Of a stretch of DNA of 64,000 nt, positions 1-12,043 are shown in pieces. The stretch is from Enterobacter oligotrophicus (lineage in GTDB: Bacteria > Pseudomonadota > Gammaproteobacteria > Enterobacterales > Enterobacteriaceae), in the NCBI RefSeq assembly GCF_009176645.1, contig NZ_AP019007.1:3286001-3350000 (forward strand), given 5' to 3'. The translations under genes and the position numbers were made by a program. How positions within the stretch are numbered: position 1 is the first letter of the stretch; each line of letters starts with the position of its first letter. The notes under the pieces were generated by a model. It made no database searches, was not told the DNA's origin, and saw nothing but the letters and a program-made list of their open reading frames with translations.

Positions 1-286
1 GATCGGCGACGATCTTTTGCGGTTCGGGAAACTGCCACTCTGCTTGTTCATTTGCATCATTGTGACGGCAGTAACGGTGGTCACCACGGCCCACCACACC
101 CGTTTATTAACTGCGCAGCGCGAACAGATGGTACTGGAACGCGATGCGCTGGATATTGAATGGCGAAACCTGATCCTGGAAGAAAACGCGCTCGGCGATC
201 ACAGCCGGGTTGAACGGATCGCAACGGAAAAGCTGCAACTGCAGCATGTTGATCCTTCGCAGGAAAATATCGTAGTACAAAAATAA
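1..286 (+). CDS. ftsL: Cell division protein FtsL, 5' end outside window
   Basis: FtsL is a small bitopic inner-membrane protein that joins FtsB and FtsQ in the divisome and helps switch on FtsWI septal synthesis. The frame is open from base 2 (codons Ile-Gly-Asp-Asp-Leu-Leu-Arg), so the start and the cytoplasmic N-terminus lie before the window. A hydrophobic segment ([18 protein letters not shown]) is followed by a coiled-coil-like periplasmic stretch with leucine spacing and the family C-terminus ending ENIVVQK. About 94 codons are present of a family length near 121. The stop is 15 nt before ftsI. An ATG-like start at 17 is really an internal Leu codon (TTG) of the longer gene. Confidence 0.97.
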   Translation, partial: IGDDLLRFGKLPLCLFICIIVTAVTVVTTAHHTRLLTAQREQMVLERDALDIEWRNLILEENALGDHSRVERIATEKLQLQHVDPSQENIVVQK

Positions 287-301
287 GGGAAAACGCGACG
301 C

Positions 302-2068
302 ATGAGAGCAGCGGCAAAAACGCTAAAACCAAAACGTCAGGAAGAACAGGCCAACTTTGTCAGTTGGCGTTTTGCGTTGCTTTGCGGCTGCATTTTACTG
401 GCGCTGGGTTTCCTGCTGGGACGCGTGGCCTGGTTGCAAATCATCGCCCCTGACATGCTGGTTCGCCAGGGTGACATGCGCTCTCTTCGCGTCCAGGAAG
501 TGTCCACGTCTCGTGGGATGATCACCGACCGTTCCGGCCGTCCGCTGGCGGTGAGCGTGCCGGTGAAGGCGATCTGGGCCGATCCGAAAGAGCTGCACGA
601 TGCAGGGGGCATTACGCTGGATAACCGCTGGAAAGCGCTTTCTGATGCCCTGAAAATGCCGCTGGATCAGCTGGCCTCCCGCGTTAACGCCAACCCGAAA
701 GGGCGTTTTATCTATCTCGCGCGTCAGGTGAACCCTGACATGGCGGACTACATCCGAAAACTGAAACTGCCGGGGATTCACCTGCGTGAGGAATCACGTC
801 GTTACTATCCTTCCGGCGAAGTAACTGCTCACCTCATTGGCTTCACCAACGTCGATAGCCAGGGGATTGAGGGCGTTGAAAAGAGCTTTGATAAGTGGCT
901 CACCGGTCAGCCGGGCGAGCGTATCGTGCGTAAAGACCGTTATGGCCGCGTCATTGAAGATATCTCTTCCACGGACAGCCAGGCCGCGCACAACCTGGCG
1001 CTGAGCATTGATGAACGTTTGCAGGCGCTGGTGTATCGCGAGCTGAACAACGCTGTCGCCTTTAACAAGGCGGAATCCGGCAGCGCCGTGCTGGTGGATG
1101 TCAGCACGGGCGAAGTGCTGGCGATGGCCAACAGCCCGTCTTATAACCCGAACAACTTCACAGGCACCGCGAAAGATGCGATGCGTAACCGGGCGATCAC
1201 GGACGTGTTCGAACCGGGATCTACCGTAAAACCGATGGTGGTGATGACGGCGCTACAGCGCGGCATCGTCAACGAAAGTACCGTTCTGAATACGATCCCT
1301 TACCGCATTAACGGCCATGAAATCAAAGATGTGGCCCGTTACAGCGAACTGACCCTGACCGGGGTCTTACAGAAGTCGAGTAACGTCGGTGTTTCAAAGC
1401 TGGCGTTAGCGATGCCGTCCTCAGCGTTAGTAGAGACTTACTCACGTTTTGGGCTTGGAAAGGCGACCAATTTGGGGTTGGTCGGAGAACGCAGTGGCTT
1501 ATATCCTCAAAAACAACGGTGGTCTGACATAGAGAGGGCCACCTTCTCTTTCGGCTACGGGCTAATGGTAACCCCGTTACAGTTAGCGCGAGTCTACGCA
1601 ACGATCGGCAGCTATGGCGTCTATCGCCCGCTGTCGATTACCAAAGTTGATCCACCGGTTCCGGGCGAGCGTATCTTCCCGGAATCTATCGTTCGTACCG
1701 TCGTCCATATGATGGAAAGCGTGGCGCTGCCGGGCGGCGGTGGCGTGAAGGCGGCGATCAAAGGCTATCGCATCGCGATTAAAACCGGTACGGCGAAAAA
1801 GGTGGGGCCGGATGGCCGCTACATCAACAAATACATTGCCTATACCGCAGGCGTTGCGCCTGCAAGCAATCCGCGTTTTGCGCTGGTGGTCGTCATTAAC
1901 GATCCACAGGCGGGTAAATACTACGGCGGTGCCGTCTCCGCACCTGTGTTCGGGGCTATCATGGGCGGCGTATTGCGCACCATGAACATTGAACCGGATG
2001 CGCTGGCGACGGGCGAAAAAAGTGAATTTGTAATTAATCAAGGCGAGGGTACAGGTGGCAGATCGTAA
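302..2068 (+). CDS. ftsI: Penicillin-binding protein 3, septal transpeptidase
   Basis: FtsI cross-links septal peptidoglycan in complex with the glycosyltransferase FtsW. The 588 residues equal the E. coli length. One N-terminal membrane segment lies near residues 23-42 ([17 protein letters not shown]), followed by the non-catalytic pedestal and the transpeptidase domain. The active-site serine is Ser307 in STVK; SSN follows near residue 359, and KTGT begins at Lys494. The YRIN sequence near residue 333 occurs once, the normal form, not the four-residue insertion seen in some resistant E. coli. Start ATG 302 sits 15 nt after ftsL, and the 3' end overlaps murE by 14 nt. Confidence 0.98.
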   Translation: MRAAAKTLKPKRQEEQANFVSWRFALLCGCILLALGFLLGRVAWLQIIAPDMLVRQGDMRSLRVQEVSTSRGMITDRSGRPLAVSVPVKAIWADPKELHDAGGITLDNRWKALSDALKMPLDQLASRVNANPKGRFIYLARQVNPDMADYIRKLKLPGIHLREESRRYYPSGEVTAHLIGFTNVDSQGIEGVEKSFDKWLTGQPGERIVRKDRYGRVIEDISSTDSQAAHNLALSIDERLQALVYRELNNAVAFNKAESGSAVLVDVSTGEVLAMANSPSYNPNNFTGTAKDAMRNRAITDVFEPGSTVKPMVVMTALQRGIVNESTVLNTIPYRINGHEIKDVARYSELTLTGVLQKSSNVGVSKLALAMPSSALVETYSRFGLGKATNLGLVGERSGLYPQKQRWSDIERATFSFGYGLMVTPLQLARVYATIGSYGVYRPLSITKVDPPVPGERIFPESIVRTVVHMMESVALPGGGGVKAAIKGYRIAIKTGTAKKVGPDGRYINKYIAYTAGVAPASNPRFALVVVINDPQAGKYYGGAVSAPVFGAIMGGVLRTMNIEPDALATGEKSEFVINQGEGTGGRS

Positions 2069-3542
2069 TTTGCGCGACCTTCTCGCTCCGTGGGTGCCAG
2101 GTGCACCGGAGCGAGCACTGCGAGAGATGGTACTGGACAGCCGCGTGGCTGCTTCTGGCGATCTTTTTGTGGCGGTGGTCGGTCATCAGGCGGACGGGCG
2201 TCGTTATATCCCGCAGGCGATTGCGCAAGGTGTTGCTGCCATTATTGCTGAGGCCAAAGATGAGGCAACCGACGGCGAAATCCGTGAAATGCACGGTGTG
2301 CCGGTCATCTATCTCAGCCAGTTAAATGAGCGTCTTTCTGCGCTGGCAGGACGTTTCTATCACGAACCTTCTGACCAGCTGCGTCTGGTTGGCGTAACGG
2401 GCACGAACGGAAAAACCACCACCACGCAACTGATGGCGCAATGGGCGCAGCTGCTCGGTGAAACCGGTGCGGTGATGGGCACCGTGGGTAACGGTCTGCT
2501 GGGCAAAGTCAGCCCGACCGAAAACACCACCGGCTCGGCGGTAGACGTGCAGCACGTGCTTGCCGGTCTGGCAGGGCAGGGGGCGACCTTCGCCGCGATG
2601 GAAGTCTCTTCTCACGGGCTGGTACAGCATCGCGTGGCGGCGCTTAAGTTTGCTGCATCTGTATTCACTAATCTGAGCCGCGATCATCTTGATTATCATG
2701 GTGATATGGAGCATTACGAGGCCGCGAAATGGCTGCTCTACTCCACGCATCACCACGGTCAGGCCATCATTAACGCCGACGACGAAGTCGGTCGCCGCTG
2801 GCTGGCTAAACTGCCAGACGCCGTTGCGGTATCGATGGAAGATCATATTAACCCGAACTGCCATGGCCGCTGGCTGAAGGCGGTTGAGGTGAAGTATCAC
2901 GACAGCGGGGCGACAATCCGCTTTGCTTCCTCATGGGGCGAAGGTGAAATTGAAAGCCGCCTGATGGGGGCGTTTAACGTCAGCAACCTGCTGCTGGCGC
3001 TGGCGACACTGCTGGCGCTGGGGTATCCGATGGCTGAACTGTTGAAGACTGCTGAGCGTCTGCAACCGGTTTGTGGCCGCATGGAAGTGTTCAGCGCGCC
3101 GGGTAAACCAACGGTCGTGGTTGATTATGCCCACACGCCAGATGCGCTGGAAAAAGCGCTGGAAGCGGCGCGTCTGCACTGCGCCGGTAAGCTCTGGTGT
3201 GTATTTGGCTGTGGCGGCGATCGCGATAAGGGCAAACGCCCCCTGATGGGCGCGATTGCTGAGCAGTTTGCGGATATTCCGGTTGTGACCGATGACAACC
3301 CGCGTACCGAAGAGCCGCGCGCCATCATTAACGACATTCTGGCGGGTATGCTGGACGCCGGTCGCGCACGTGTGGTGGAAGGCCGGGCGGAAGCTGTGAC
3401 CAACGCCATCATGCAGGCACAGGAAAACGATGTGGTGCTGCTGGCCGGTAAAGGCCATGAAGATTATCAAATTGTTGGCAATCGCCGTCTGGATTACTCG
3501 GACCGTGTAACGGCAGCGCGTCTGCTGGGAGTGGTGGCATGA
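2055..3542 (+). CDS. murE: UDP-MurNAc-L-Ala-D-Glu:meso-diaminopimelate ligase
   Basis: MurE adds meso-diaminopimelate to UDP-MurNAc-L-Ala-D-Glu in the cytoplasm, using ATP. The 495 residues show the Mur-ligase ATP loop GTNGKTTTT at 116-124 and the DNPR motif at 414-417, which marks meso-DAP rather than lysine specificity. Start is GTG at 2055, inside the last 14 nt of ftsI, and is supported by the conserved N-terminus [12 protein letters not shown]. Such an overlap implies translational coupling. It overlaps murF by the four bases ATGA. Confidence 0.98.
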   Translation: MADRNLRDLLAPWVPGAPERALREMVLDSRVAASGDLFVAVVGHQADGRRYIPQAIAQGVAAIIAEAKDEATDGEIREMHGVPVIYLSQLNERLSALAGRFYHEPSDQLRLVGVTGTNGKTTTTQLMAQWAQLLGETGAVMGTVGNGLLGKVSPTENTTGSAVDVQHVLAGLAGQGATFAAMEVSSHGLVQHRVAALKFAASVFTNLSRDHLDYHGDMEHYEAAKWLLYSTHHHGQAIINADDEVGRRWLAKLPDAVAVSMEDHINPNCHGRWLKAVEVKYHDSGATIRFASSWGEGEIESRLMGAFNVSNLLLALATLLALGYPMAELLKTAERLQPVCGRMEVFSAPGKPTVVVDYAHTPDALEKALEAARLHCAGKLWCVFGCGGDRDKGKRPLMGAIAEQFADIPVVTDDNPRTEEPRAIINDILAGMLDAGRARVVEGRAEAVTNAIMQAQENDVVLLAGKGHEDYQIVGNRRLDYSDRVTAARLLGVVA

Positions 3543-4897
3543 TTAGCCTCACGCTAAGCCAGGCCGCTGCGGTACTGCACGGCGAGTTGCTGGGTCAGGA
3601 TCTGACCATTGACGCCGTGACTACCGATACCCGCAAAGTGTCCGCAGGTTGTCTGTTTGTGGCGCTAAAAGGTGAGCGTTTTGACGCACATGATTTTGCA
3701 CAGCAGGCTAAAGAGAACGGTGCGGGCGCGCTGCTGGTCAGCCGCAAGCTCGATATCGATCTGCCGCAGATTGTGGTGAATGATACGCGTCTGGCGTTCG
3801 GTGAGCTGGCTGCCTGGGTGCGTCAGCAGGTTCCGACGCGCGTTGTGGCGCTGACGGGCTCGTCAGGTAAAACGTCCGTCAAAGAGATGACGGCGGCGAT
3901 CCTCGGCCAGTGCGGAAACACACTTTATACCGCAGGCAATCTCAATAATGACATCGGCGTGCCGATGACATTACTTCGCCTGACCAAAGAACACGAGTTT
4001 GCGGTGATCGAGTTAGGGGCAAACCACCAGGGCGAAATCGCCTGGACCGTGAGCCTCACTCGCCCGGAAGCGGCGCTGGTGAACAACCTGGCGGCTGCCC
4101 ATCTGGAAGGTTTCGGTTCGCTGGAAGGCGTGGCGAAAGCCAAAGGTGAGATCTACACCGGCCTGCCGGCTGACGGTATCGCCATTATGAATGCCGACAA
4201 CAATGACTGGCTGAACTGGCAGAGTATCATCGGTTCGCGTAAGACCTGGCGCTTCTCACCGAATGCGGCCAACAGCGATTTTACCGCAACCAATATCCAT
4301 GTGACGTCGCACGGCACGGAGTTCACGCTCACTACCCCAACGGGTGGCATTGATGTGCTGCTGCCACTGCCGGGTCGCCATAACATTGCTAACGCGCTCG
4401 CGGCGGCGGCGTTGTCGATGGCGGTAGGGGCGACTCATGAGGCGATTAAAACCGGGCTGGCAAATTTAAAAGCCGTACCGGGGCGTCTGTTCCCGATTCA
4501 ACTGGCGGAAAACAAGCTGCTGCTGGATGACTCCTACAACGCCAACGTCGGTTCGATGACGGCAGCGGTGCAGGTGCTGTCCGAGATGCCGGGCTACCGC
4601 GTGATGGTGGTTGGCGATATGGCCGAACTGGGTGATGAAAGCGAAGCCTGTCATACCCAGGTGGGTGCAGCGGCGAAAGCGGCGGGGCTGGACTGCGTGC
4701 TGAGCGCAGGAAAACTGAGTCAGGCGATCAGCCAGGCCAGCGGTGTGGGCGAACATTTTGCTGATAAAGCGGCATTGATTGAACGTCTGAAGGCGTTGAT
4801 TACACAAAAACAAATTGTGACTGTTTTAGTTAAAGGTTCACGTAGTGCCGCCATGGAAGAGGTTGTGCACGCATTACAGGAGAACGGGACATGTTAG
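3539..4897 (+). CDS. murF: UDP-MurNAc-tripeptide:D-Ala-D-Ala ligase
   Basis: MurF completes the cytoplasmic precursor by adding the D-Ala-D-Ala dipeptide made by Ddl to UDP-MurNAc-tripeptide. The 452 residues carry the three-domain Mur-ligase layout. The ATP loop GSSGKTS lies at 107-113, the conserved NLNNDIGVP stretch follows, and a [11 protein letters not shown] motif sits in the C-terminal half. The start ATG overlaps the murE stop (3539-3542) and the end overlaps mraY by 7 nt, so the gene is embedded in the wall-synthesis operon. Confidence 0.98.
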   Translation: MISLTLSQAAAVLHGELLGQDLTIDAVTTDTRKVSAGCLFVALKGERFDAHDFAQQAKENGAGALLVSRKLDIDLPQIVVNDTRLAFGELAAWVRQQVPTRVVALTGSSGKTSVKEMTAAILGQCGNTLYTAGNLNNDIGVPMTLLRLTKEHEFAVIELGANHQGEIAWTVSLTRPEAALVNNLAAAHLEGFGSLEGVAKAKGEIYTGLPADGIAIMNADNNDWLNWQSIIGSRKTWRFSPNAANSDFTATNIHVTSHGTEFTLTTPTGGIDVLLPLPGRHNIANALAAAALSMAVGATHEAIKTGLANLKAVPGRLFPIQLAENKLLLDDSYNANVGSMTAAVQVLSEMPGYRVMVVGDMAELGDESEACHTQVGAAAKAAGLDCVLSAGKLSQAISQASGVGEHFADKAALIERLKALITQKQIVTVLVKGSRSAAMEEVVHALQENGTC

Positions 4898-5973
4898 TTT
4901 GGCTGGCCGAACATTTGGTCAAATATTATTCAGGCTTTAACGTCTTTTCCTATCTGACGTTTCGCGCCATTGTCAGCCTGCTGACTGCGCTGTTCATCTC
5001 CTTGTGGATGGGCCCGCGCATGATTGCCCGTCTGCAAAAACTCTCTTTCGGCCAGGTTGTGCGTAACGATGGCCCGGAATCGCACTTCAGCAAGCGCGGT
5101 ACACCGACCATGGGCGGCATTATGATCCTGACCGCGATCGTCGTTTCGGTGCTGCTGTGGGCTTATCCGTCTAACCCGTATGTCTGGTGTGTGCTGACCG
5201 TTCTGGTGGGCTACGGGATCATCGGCTTTGTCGATGATTATCGCAAGGTTGTACGCAAAGATACTAAGGGGCTGATTGCCCGCTGGAAGTATTTCTGGAT
5301 GTCGGTGATTGCGCTGGGCGTGGCCTTCGCGCTGTATCTGGCAGGAAAAGACACACCAGCCACCGAGCTGGTGGTGCCGTTCTTTAAAGACGTGATGCCG
5401 CAACTGGGACTGTTCTACATCCTGCTGGCGTACTTCGTGATTGTTGGCACGGGTAACGCCGTCAACCTGACCGATGGTCTGGATGGACTGGCGATTATGC
5501 CGACTGTGTTTGTCGCGGGGGGGTTTGCGCTGGTGGCGTGGGCGACCGGTAACATGAATTTTGCTAACTACCTGCATATCCCGTATCTGCGCCACGCGGG
5601 TGAGCTGGTGATCGTCTGTACGGCCATTGTCGGGGCGGGGCTGGGCTTCCTGTGGTTTAACACTTATCCGGCGCAGGTCTTTATGGGCGACGTGGGTTCA
5701 CTGGCTCTGGGTGGTGCGCTGGGCATTATTGCCGTGCTGCTGCGTCAGGAGTTCTTGCTGGTGATCATGGGCGGTGTGTTTGTGGTAGAGACCCTGTCAG
5801 TGATTTTGCAGGTCGGCTCCTTCAAGCTGCGCGGTCAGCGCATCTTCCGTATGGCACCGATCCATCATCACTATGAACTGAAAGGCTGGCCGGAGCCGCG
5901 CGTGATTGTGCGCTTCTGGATTATTTCGCTGATGCTGGTGCTGATTGGCCTGGCAACGCTGAAGGTACGTTAA
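4891..5973 (+). CDS. mraY: Phospho-MurNAc-pentapeptide translocase (lipid I synthase)
   Basis: MraY transfers phospho-MurNAc-pentapeptide from UDP to undecaprenyl phosphate, giving lipid I at the inner face of the inner membrane. The 360 residues form about ten hydrophobic helices. The catalytic aspartates Asp115-Asp116 lie in GFVDDYRK. Further signatures are [10 protein letters not shown], the [12 protein letters not shown] loop and the cytoplasmic HHHYELKGW motif near residue 324. The length is the E. coli length. Start 4891 overlaps murF by 7 nt; murD begins 2 nt after the stop. Confidence 0.98.
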   Translation: MLVWLAEHLVKYYSGFNVFSYLTFRAIVSLLTALFISLWMGPRMIARLQKLSFGQVVRNDGPESHFSKRGTPTMGGIMILTAIVVSVLLWAYPSNPYVWCVLTVLVGYGIIGFVDDYRKVVRKDTKGLIARWKYFWMSVIALGVAFALYLAGKDTPATELVVPFFKDVMPQLGLFYILLAYFVIVGTGNAVNLTDGLDGLAIMPTVFVAGGFALVAWATGNMNFANYLHIPYLRHAGELVIVCTAIVGAGLGFLWFNTYPAQVFMGDVGSLALGGALGIIAVLLRQEFLLVIMGGVFVVETLSVILQVGSFKLRGQRIFRMAPIHHHYELKGWPEPRVIVRFWIISLMLVLIGLATLKVR

Positions 5974-5975
5974 TC

Positions 5976-7292
5976 ATGGCAGATTACCAGGGTAAAAAAG
6001 TCGTTATCATCGGGTTGGGCCTCACGGGCCTTTCCTGCGTGGACTTTTTCCTTGCGCGTGGCATCACGCCGCGCGTGATGGATACGCGTGTCTCTCCGCC
6101 GGGTCTGGACAAGCTGCCGGAACAGGTTGAACGCCACCTTGGTGGTCTGAATGATGACTGGCTGCTGGCAGCCGATCTGATTGTTGCCAGCCCAGGTTTG
6201 GCCCTGGCGCACCCTTCGCTGAGCGCTGCGGCGGATGCTGGCATAGAGATTGTCGGGGATATTGAGCTGTTCTGTCGCGAAGCGCAGGCACCGATAATCG
6301 CCATTACCGGTTCGAATGGTAAAAGTACCGTCACTACGCTGGTCGGTGAGATGGCGAAAGCCGCAGGTATGAACGTGGGTGTGGGGGGCAATATCGGCCT
6401 GCCTGCGCTGATGCTGCTGGATAAGGGCTGCGAGCTGTACGTACTGGAGCTTTCCAGCTTCCAGCTGGAAACGACCTCCAGCCTGCATGCCGCCGCGGCG
6501 ACGATCCTCAACGTAACTGAAGATCATATGGACAGGTATCCGTTTGGTCTGCAGCAGTATCGCGCCGCTAAGCTGCGCGTTTACGAAAATGCCAAAGTCT
6601 GTGTGGTGAACGCCGATGACGCGCTGACCATGCCGGTACGTGGGGCGGATGAACGCTGCATCAGCTTTGGCATCAACATGGGTGATTACCATCTGAACCG
6701 TCAGCAGGGCGAAACCTGGCTGCGCGTGAAAGGTGAGAAAGTGCTGAACGTGAAAGAGATGACGCTTTCCGGCCAGCATAACTACACCAATGCCCTGGCG
6801 GCGCTGGCGCTGGCGGATGCGGTGGGCTTGCCGCGTTCTTCCAGCCTCAAAGCCCTGACCACCTTTACCGGTCTGGCGCACCGTTTCCAGCTGGCGCTGG
6901 AGCATAACGGCGTGCGCTGGATTAACGACTCCAAAGCCACCAACGTGGGTAGCACTGAGGCTGCCCTGAACGGTCTTCACGTTGAGGGCACGCTGCATCT
7001 GCTACTTGGCGGCGACGGCAAGTCGGCCGATTTCTCCTCGCTGAAGCAATACCTCTCCGGGGACAACATTCGTCTTTACTGTTTTGGTCGTGACGGCAGC
7101 GAACTGGCTGAACTGCGTCCTGACGTGGCCGAGCAAACCGAGACCATGGAGCAGGCGATGCGCCTCATTGCCCCGCGCGTTAAGCCAGGTGATATGGTGC
7201 TGCTCTCGCCTGCCTGTGCCAGCCTCGATCAATTCAAGAATTTCGAACAGCGGGGCGATCTCTTTACCCGCCTGGCGAAGGAGTTAGGCTGA
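5976..7292 (+). CDS. murD: UDP-MurNAc-L-alanine:D-glutamate ligase
   Basis: MurD adds D-glutamate to UDP-MurNAc-L-Ala. The 438-residue product has an N-terminal Rossmann-like nucleotide-sugar domain ([12 protein letters not shown]), the ATP loop GSNGKSTVT at 112-120, the [10 protein letters not shown] segment, and the C-terminal DSKATN and LLGGDGK motifs. It starts 2 nt after mraY, and its stop codon overlaps the ftsW start (TGATG at 7290-7294), which favours coupled translation. Confidence 0.98.
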   Translation: MADYQGKKVVIIGLGLTGLSCVDFFLARGITPRVMDTRVSPPGLDKLPEQVERHLGGLNDDWLLAADLIVASPGLALAHPSLSAAADAGIEIVGDIELFCREAQAPIIAITGSNGKSTVTTLVGEMAKAAGMNVGVGGNIGLPALMLLDKGCELYVLELSSFQLETTSSLHAAAATILNVTEDHMDRYPFGLQQYRAAKLRVYENAKVCVVNADDALTMPVRGADERCISFGINMGDYHLNRQQGETWLRVKGEKVLNVKEMTLSGQHNYTNALAALALADAVGLPRSSSLKALTTFTGLAHRFQLALEHNGVRWINDSKATNVGSTEAALNGLHVEGTLHLLLGGDGKSADFSSLKQYLSGDNIRLYCFGRDGSELAELRPDVAEQTETMEQAMRLIAPRVKPGDMVLLSPACASLDQFKNFEQRGDLFTRLAKELG

Positions 7293-8536
7293 TGCGTTTA
7301 TCTCTCCCTCGCCTGAAAATGCCGCGCCTGCCAGGATTTGGCATCCTGGCGTGGCTGTTTGCGGCGCTGAAAGGCTGGGTGATGGCTTCGCGGGACAAGG
7401 ATTCCGATAGCCTGATCATGTACGACCGCACGTTGTTCTGGCTTACGCTGGGGCTGGCGGCGATCGGCTTTATCATGGTCACCTCGGCGTCGATGCCTGT
7501 CGGGCAACGTCTGGCTAACGATCCGTTCCTGTTTGCCAAGCGTGACGGGCTGTACATCATTCTGGCGTTCTGCCTGGCGATGATTACCTTACGTTTGCCA
7601 ATGGCCTTCTGGCAGCGGCACAGTACGGCGATGTTGATTGCATCGATCATCATGCTGCTGATCGTGCTGGTTGTCGGTAGCTCCGTAAACGGGGCATCGC
7701 GCTGGATTGCGTTTGGTCCGCTGCGTATTCAGCCAGCGGAATTCACCAAGCTGTCGCTGTTCTGCTACCTGGCGAACTACCTGGTGCGTAAAGTTGACGA
7801 AGTGCGTAACAACCTTCGCGGCTTCTTAAAGCCGATGGGCGTGATTCTGGTGCTTGCGATCCTGCTGCTGGCACAGCCCGACCTCGGTACGGTGGTGGTA
7901 CTGTTTGTCACCACGCTGGCGATGCTGTTCCTGGCGGGCGCGAAGCTGTGGCAGTTCATCGCCATCATTGGGATGGGGATTTCGGCGGTCGTGCTGCTGA
8001 TCCTTGCCGAGCCTTACCGTATCCGCCGTGTGACATCTTTCTGGAACCCGTGGGAAGATCCGTTTGGCAGTGGCTACCAGTTGACGCAATCGCTGATGGC
8101 GTTTGGTCGCGGCGAAGTCTGGGGCCAGGGCCTGGGCAACTCCGTACAGAAACTGGAGTATTTGCCTGAGGCACACACCGACTTCATCTTCTCCATTATT
8201 GGGGAAGAACTGGGTTATATCGGTGTGGTATTGGCACTATTAATGGTATTCTTCGTCGCTTTCCGCGCCATGTCGATTGGCCGGAAAGCGCTGGAGATCG
8301 ATCACCGCTTCTCGGGTTTCTTAGCCTGTTCAATTGGTATCTGGTTTAGCTTCCAGGCACTGGTCAACGTCGGGGCCGCAGCAGGTATGCTGCCGACCAA
8401 GGGTCTGACGTTGCCGTTGATCAGCTATGGTGGTTCGAGTCTGTTGATCATGTCGACGGCCATCATGTTTTTGTTACGCATAGATTATGAGACACGTCTG
8501 GAAAAAGCCCAGGCGTTTACACGAGGTTCACGATGA
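7292..8536 (+). CDS. ftsW: Septal peptidoglycan glycosyltransferase FtsW (SEDS family)
   Basis: FtsW polymerises lipid II glycan strands at the division site in complex with FtsI. The 414 residues form about ten membrane helices after a cytoplasmic N-terminal stretch rich in Arg and Pro. The catalytic aspartate expected for SEDS polymerases is Asp297, in EAHTDFIFS. The C-terminal signature PLISYGGSS is present. Lipid II flipping was once assigned to it; that role is now usually given to MurJ. The start shares one base with the murD stop and the end overlaps murG by 4 nt. Confidence 0.98.
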   Translation: MRLSLPRLKMPRLPGFGILAWLFAALKGWVMASRDKDSDSLIMYDRTLFWLTLGLAAIGFIMVTSASMPVGQRLANDPFLFAKRDGLYIILAFCLAMITLRLPMAFWQRHSTAMLIASIIMLLIVLVVGSSVNGASRWIAFGPLRIQPAEFTKLSLFCYLANYLVRKVDEVRNNLRGFLKPMGVILVLAILLLAQPDLGTVVVLFVTTLAMLFLAGAKLWQFIAIIGMGISAVVLLILAEPYRIRRVTSFWNPWEDPFGSGYQLTQSLMAFGRGEVWGQGLGNSVQKLEYLPEAHTDFIFSIIGEELGYIGVVLALLMVFFVAFRAMSIGRKALEIDHRFSGFLACSIGIWFSFQALVNVGAAAGMLPTKGLTLPLISYGGSSLLIMSTAIMFLLRIDYETRLEKAQAFTRGSR

Positions 8537-9597
8537 ATCAACCGAAGCGGTTAATGGTGATGGCAGGCGGTACAGGTGGACATGTGTTCCCTGGGCTGGC
8601 GGTTGCGCACCATTTAATGGATCAGGGCTGGCAGGTACGCTGGCTGGGAACCGCAGATCGCATGGAGGCTGATCTTGTACCGAAACACGGTATTGAGATC
8701 GACTTTATTCGTATTTCCGGTCTTCGGGGCAAAGGCATCAAGGCCCAGTTGCTGGCACCTGTGCGAATTTTTAACGCATGGCGTCAGGCGCGTTCCATCA
8801 TGAAGCGCTTTAAGCCTGATGTGGTGCTGGGGATGGGGGGGTATGTTTCCGGTCCAGGCGGGCTGGCGGCGTGGTCACTGGGCATTCCTGTTGTACTGCA
8901 CGAGCAGAACGGTATCGCCGGTTTGACCAACAAATGGCTGGCGAAAATTGCCACCAAAGTGATGCAGGCCTTCCCAGGTGCGTTCCCTAAAGCGGACGTC
9001 GTGGGTAACCCGGTGCGCGTGGACGTGCTGGCGCTGCCGCTGCCGGACGTTCGCCTGAATGGCCGTGAAGGGCCGGTACGTGTGCTGGTTGTCGGTGGAT
9101 CTCAGGGGGCGCGCATTTTAAACCAGACGATGCCGCAGGTTGCGGCAAAACTGGGTGATGCCGTGACGATTTGGCATCAGAGCGGAAAAGGCGCGCAGCA
9201 GACCGTTGAGCAGGCTTACGCCGAGTCGGGGCAGCCGCAGCATAAAGTTACTGAGTTTATCGACGATATGGCTGCAGCTTATGCCTGGGCCGATGTCGTG
9301 GTTTGCCGCTCTGGCGCACTGACGGTGAGCGAAATTGCCGCCGCCGGTTTGCCAGCACTGTTTGTGCCGTTCCAGCACAAAGACAGACAGCAGTACTGGA
9401 ACGCGTTGCCGCTTGAGAAAGCCGGTGCCGCGAAAATATTCGAGCAGCCACAATTTACCGCCGATGCGGTCGCCACCACTCTGGCGGGCTGGAACAGAGA
9501 CGCATTGCTGGAGATGGCCCAACGCGCACGCGCGACCGCTATCCCGGATGCGACGGAACGGGTGGCAAAAGAAGTGAGCCTGGCAGCCCAGGCTTAA
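8533..9597 (+). CDS. murG: UDP-GlcNAc:lipid I N-acetylglucosaminyltransferase
   Basis: MurG is a peripheral inner-membrane GT-B enzyme that converts lipid I to lipid II. Of the 354 residues, the first glycine-rich loop GGTGGH is at 12-17, the HEQN acceptor-side motif at 123-126, and the second glycine loop GGSQGA at 188-193; the UDP-GlcNAc site includes [14 protein letters not shown]. It overlaps ftsW by 4 nt. The following 56-nt gap to murC is the widest between dcw genes up to ftsA and contains a hairpin. Confidence 0.98.
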   Translation: MNQPKRLMVMAGGTGGHVFPGLAVAHHLMDQGWQVRWLGTADRMEADLVPKHGIEIDFIRISGLRGKGIKAQLLAPVRIFNAWRQARSIMKRFKPDVVLGMGGYVSGPGGLAAWSLGIPVVLHEQNGIAGLTNKWLAKIATKVMQAFPGAFPKADVVGNPVRVDVLALPLPDVRLNGREGPVRVLVVGGSQGARILNQTMPQVAAKLGDAVTIWHQSGKGAQQTVEQAYAESGQPQHKVTEFIDDMAAAYAWADVVVCRSGALTVSEIAAAGLPALFVPFQHKDRQQYWNALPLEKAGAAKIFEQPQFTADAVATTLAGWNRDALLEMAQRARATAIPDATERVAKEVSLAAQA

Positions 9598-9602
9598 CCC
9601 TC

Positions 9603-9621
9603 GCAGCGCGTGTTGCGCTGC
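9603..9621 (+). other. Hairpin in murG-murC gap
   Basis: GCAGCGC and GCGCTGC form a perfect 7-bp stem around a 5-nt loop, right after the murG stop, followed a few bases later by AATTTT. It could be a weak attenuator or an mRNA processing or stability element. The short U run argues against a full terminator. Confidence 0.5.
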
Positions 9622-9653
9622 ACGAATTTTAAGTAGTCGATGGCGTTTAGAGA

Positions 9654-11129
9654 ATGAATACACAACAACTGGCAAAACTGCGTTCAATCGTGCCCGAGAT
9701 GCGTCGCGTTCGGCACATTCACTTTGTCGGCATCGGTGGTGCTGGCATGGGCGGTATTGCCGAAGTGTTAGCTAACGAAGGCTATCAGATCAGCGGGTCT
9801 GACCTGGCACCAAACCCTGTTACGCAGCAGTTAGCGTCGCTTGGGGCGACTATCTATTTCAACCATCGCCCGGAAAACGTGCGCGATGCGAGCGTGGTTG
9901 TAGTATCCAGCGCCATCTCTTCTGATAACCCGGAAATCGTTGCTGCGCATGAAGCGCGCATTCCGGTGATCCGCCGCGCGGAAATGCTGGCGGAACTGAT
10001 GCGTTTCCGTCACGGCATCGCGGTTGCCGGTACGCACGGTAAAACCACGACGACGGCGATGGTTTCCAGTATTTATGCCGAAGCGGGTCTTGACCCAACG
10101 TTTGTTAACGGCGGGCTGGTGAAAGCGGCAGGCGTTCATGCGCGTCTGGGCCACAGCCGTTACCTGATTGCGGAAGCGGATGAGAGCGATGCGTCGTTCC
10201 TGCATCTGCAGCCGATGGTGGCGATTGTCACCAATATCGAAGCTGACCATATGGACACTTACCAGGGTGACTTCGAGAATTTAAAACAGACCTTTATTAA
10301 CTTCCTGCACAACCTGCCGTTTTATGGGCGCGCGGTGATGTGTGTGGACGATCCGGTCATTCGCGAGCTGTTGCCGCGCGTCGGGCGTCAAATCACCACC
10401 TATGGCTTCAGCGAAGACGCTGATGTGCGTGTGGAAGATTACAGGCAGACAGGTGCTCAGGGGCATTTCACCCTGGCGCGTCAGGATAAAGAACTGCTGC
10501 ACGTTACGCTGAACGCCCCCGGACGCCACAATGCCCTGAATGCCGCCGCCGCGGTCGCCGTGGCGACAGAAGAAGGCATTGATGACGACGCAATCCTGCG
10601 CGCACTGGAGAGCTTCCAGGGCACCGGGCGTCGTTTCGACTTCCTCGGCGAATTCCCGCTGGACGCGGTGAACGGTAAATCAGGCAGCGCCATGCTGGTG
10701 GATGACTATGGCCACCACCCAACCGAAGTGGACGCGACGATCAAGGCGGCGCGTGCGGGTTGGCCGGACAAACATCTGGTAATGATCTTCCAGCCACACC
10801 GTTACACCCGTACCCGCGATCTGTATGACGATTTCGCCAGTGTACTTTCACAGGTGGATACGTTGCTAATGCTGGATGTTTATTCAGCGGGCGAAACTCC
10901 GATTCCGGGGGCAGACAGCCGTTCTTTGTGTCGTACCATTCGTGGACGCGGTAAAGTGGACCCTATTTTGGTTTCTGAACCCGCTCAGGTGGCTGAGATT
11001 CTGGCTCCGGTATTGACGGGCAATGATTTGGTTCTGATTCAGGGTGCGGGAAATATCGGCAAAATCGCCCGTACCTTAGCTGAAATCAAACTGAAGCCGC
11101 AAACTCAGGAGGACGAGCGTCATGGCTGA
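9654..11129 (+). CDS. murC: UDP-MurNAc:L-alanine ligase
   Basis: MurC catalyses the first amino-acid addition to UDP-MurNAc. The 491 residues match the family length. An N-terminal nucleotide-sugar fold ([15 protein letters not shown]) is followed by the ATP loop GTHGKTTT at 126-133, [10 protein letters not shown], the NIEADHMD segment and the DDYGHHPTE motif. The N-terminus [11 protein letters not shown] supports ATG 9654. The 3' end overlaps ddlB by 8 nt. Confidence 0.98.
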   Translation: MNTQQLAKLRSIVPEMRRVRHIHFVGIGGAGMGGIAEVLANEGYQISGSDLAPNPVTQQLASLGATIYFNHRPENVRDASVVVVSSAISSDNPEIVAAHEARIPVIRRAEMLAELMRFRHGIAVAGTHGKTTTTAMVSSIYAEAGLDPTFVNGGLVKAAGVHARLGHSRYLIAEADESDASFLHLQPMVAIVTNIEADHMDTYQGDFENLKQTFINFLHNLPFYGRAVMCVDDPVIRELLPRVGRQITTYGFSEDADVRVEDYRQTGAQGHFTLARQDKELLHVTLNAPGRHNALNAAAAVAVATEEGIDDDAILRALESFQGTGRRFDFLGEFPLDAVNGKSGSAMLVDDYGHHPTEVDATIKAARAGWPDKHLVMIFQPHRYTRTRDLYDDFASVLSQVDTLLMLDVYSAGETPIPGADSRSLCRTIRGRGKVDPILVSEPAQVAEILAPVLTGNDLVLIQGAGNIGKIARTLAEIKLKPQTQEDERHG

Positions 11130-12042
11130 TAAGATTGCGGTCCTGTTTGGCGGCACGTCGGCTGAACGTGAGGTTTCCCTTAACTCAGGCGCGGCTGTAC
11201 TGGCGGGCCTGCGTGAAGGCGGTGTGAATGCGCACCCGGTCGATCCTAAAGAGGTTGATGTCACGCAACTGAAAGCGATGGGCTTCGATAAAGTTTTTAT
11301 CGCGCTGCATGGGCGTGGTGGCGAAGATGGAACCTTGCAAGGGCTGCTGGATTTAATCGGCATGCCATACACCGGTAGCGGCGTAATGGCATCGGCCATT
11401 TCGATGGATAAACTGCGCAGCAAACTGCTGTGGCAGGGAGCGGGGCTGCCCGTTGCGCCATGGGTTGCGCTGACGCGCCGTGAGTTCGAATTGGGCCTAC
11501 AGGACAGCGTTAATGCACGCATTGCTGAGCTGGGGTTACCGGTTATTGTTAAGCCAAGCCGCGAAGGGTCAAGCGTCGGGATGTCCAAAGTCGACAAAGC
11601 TGACGATTTATCTGCTGCTTTAACGCTGGCATTTCAACATGATGAAGAAGTTCTGATTGAAAAATGGCTCAGCGGGCCGGAATTTACCGTCGCGATGCTT
11701 GGCGAAGAAATTTTACCGTCAATTCGTATCCAACCGGCCGGAACCTTCTATGATTATGAGGCGAAGTATCTCTCTGATGAGACGCAATATTTTTGTCCTG
11801 GTGGTCTTGAAGCTGAGCGTGAAGCCGATTTACAGGCTCTGGTGCTGAAAGCCTGGAATGTCCTGGGATGCCGTGGCTGGGGACGCATTGATGTGATGCT
11901 CGACAGCGATGGGCAATTTTATCTGCTGGAAGCGAATACTTCTCCAGGCATGACCAGCCACAGCCTTGTGCCGATGGCGGCGCGTCAGGCGGGGATGAGC
12001 TTCTCGCAGTTAGTCGTACGTATTCTGGACCAGGCGGGCTGA
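11122..12042 (+). CDS. ddlB: D-alanine:D-alanine ligase B
   Basis: DdlB makes D-Ala-D-Ala, the substrate of MurF, by an ATP-grasp mechanism. The 306 residues equal the E. coli length. The catalytic triad expected from E. coli DdlB is in place: Glu15 (GTSAERE), Ser150 (PSREGSS) and Tyr216 (EAKYLS). The C-terminal ATP-grasp metal-binding motif [11 protein letters not shown] is also present. Start ATG 11122 lies within murC. In E. coli the ftsQ promoters lie inside ddlB; I did not try to place them here. Confidence 0.98.
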   Translation: MADKIAVLFGGTSAEREVSLNSGAAVLAGLREGGVNAHPVDPKEVDVTQLKAMGFDKVFIALHGRGGEDGTLQGLLDLIGMPYTGSGVMASAISMDKLRSKLLWQGAGLPVAPWVALTRREFELGLQDSVNARIAELGLPVIVKPSREGSSVGMSKVDKADDLSAALTLAFQHDEEVLIEKWLSGPEFTVAMLGEEILPSIRIQPAGTFYDYEAKYLSDETQYFCPGGLEAEREADLQALVLKAWNVLGCRGWGRIDVMLDSDGQFYLLEANTSPGMTSHSLVPMAARQAGMSFSQLVVRILDQAG

Positions 12043-12043
12043 T

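Noticed and set aside
1290..1325. YRIN sequence in PBP3, possible resistance insertion
   Set aside because: The four residues occur once and the total length is the normal 588, so this is the wild-type segment and not the duplicated form.
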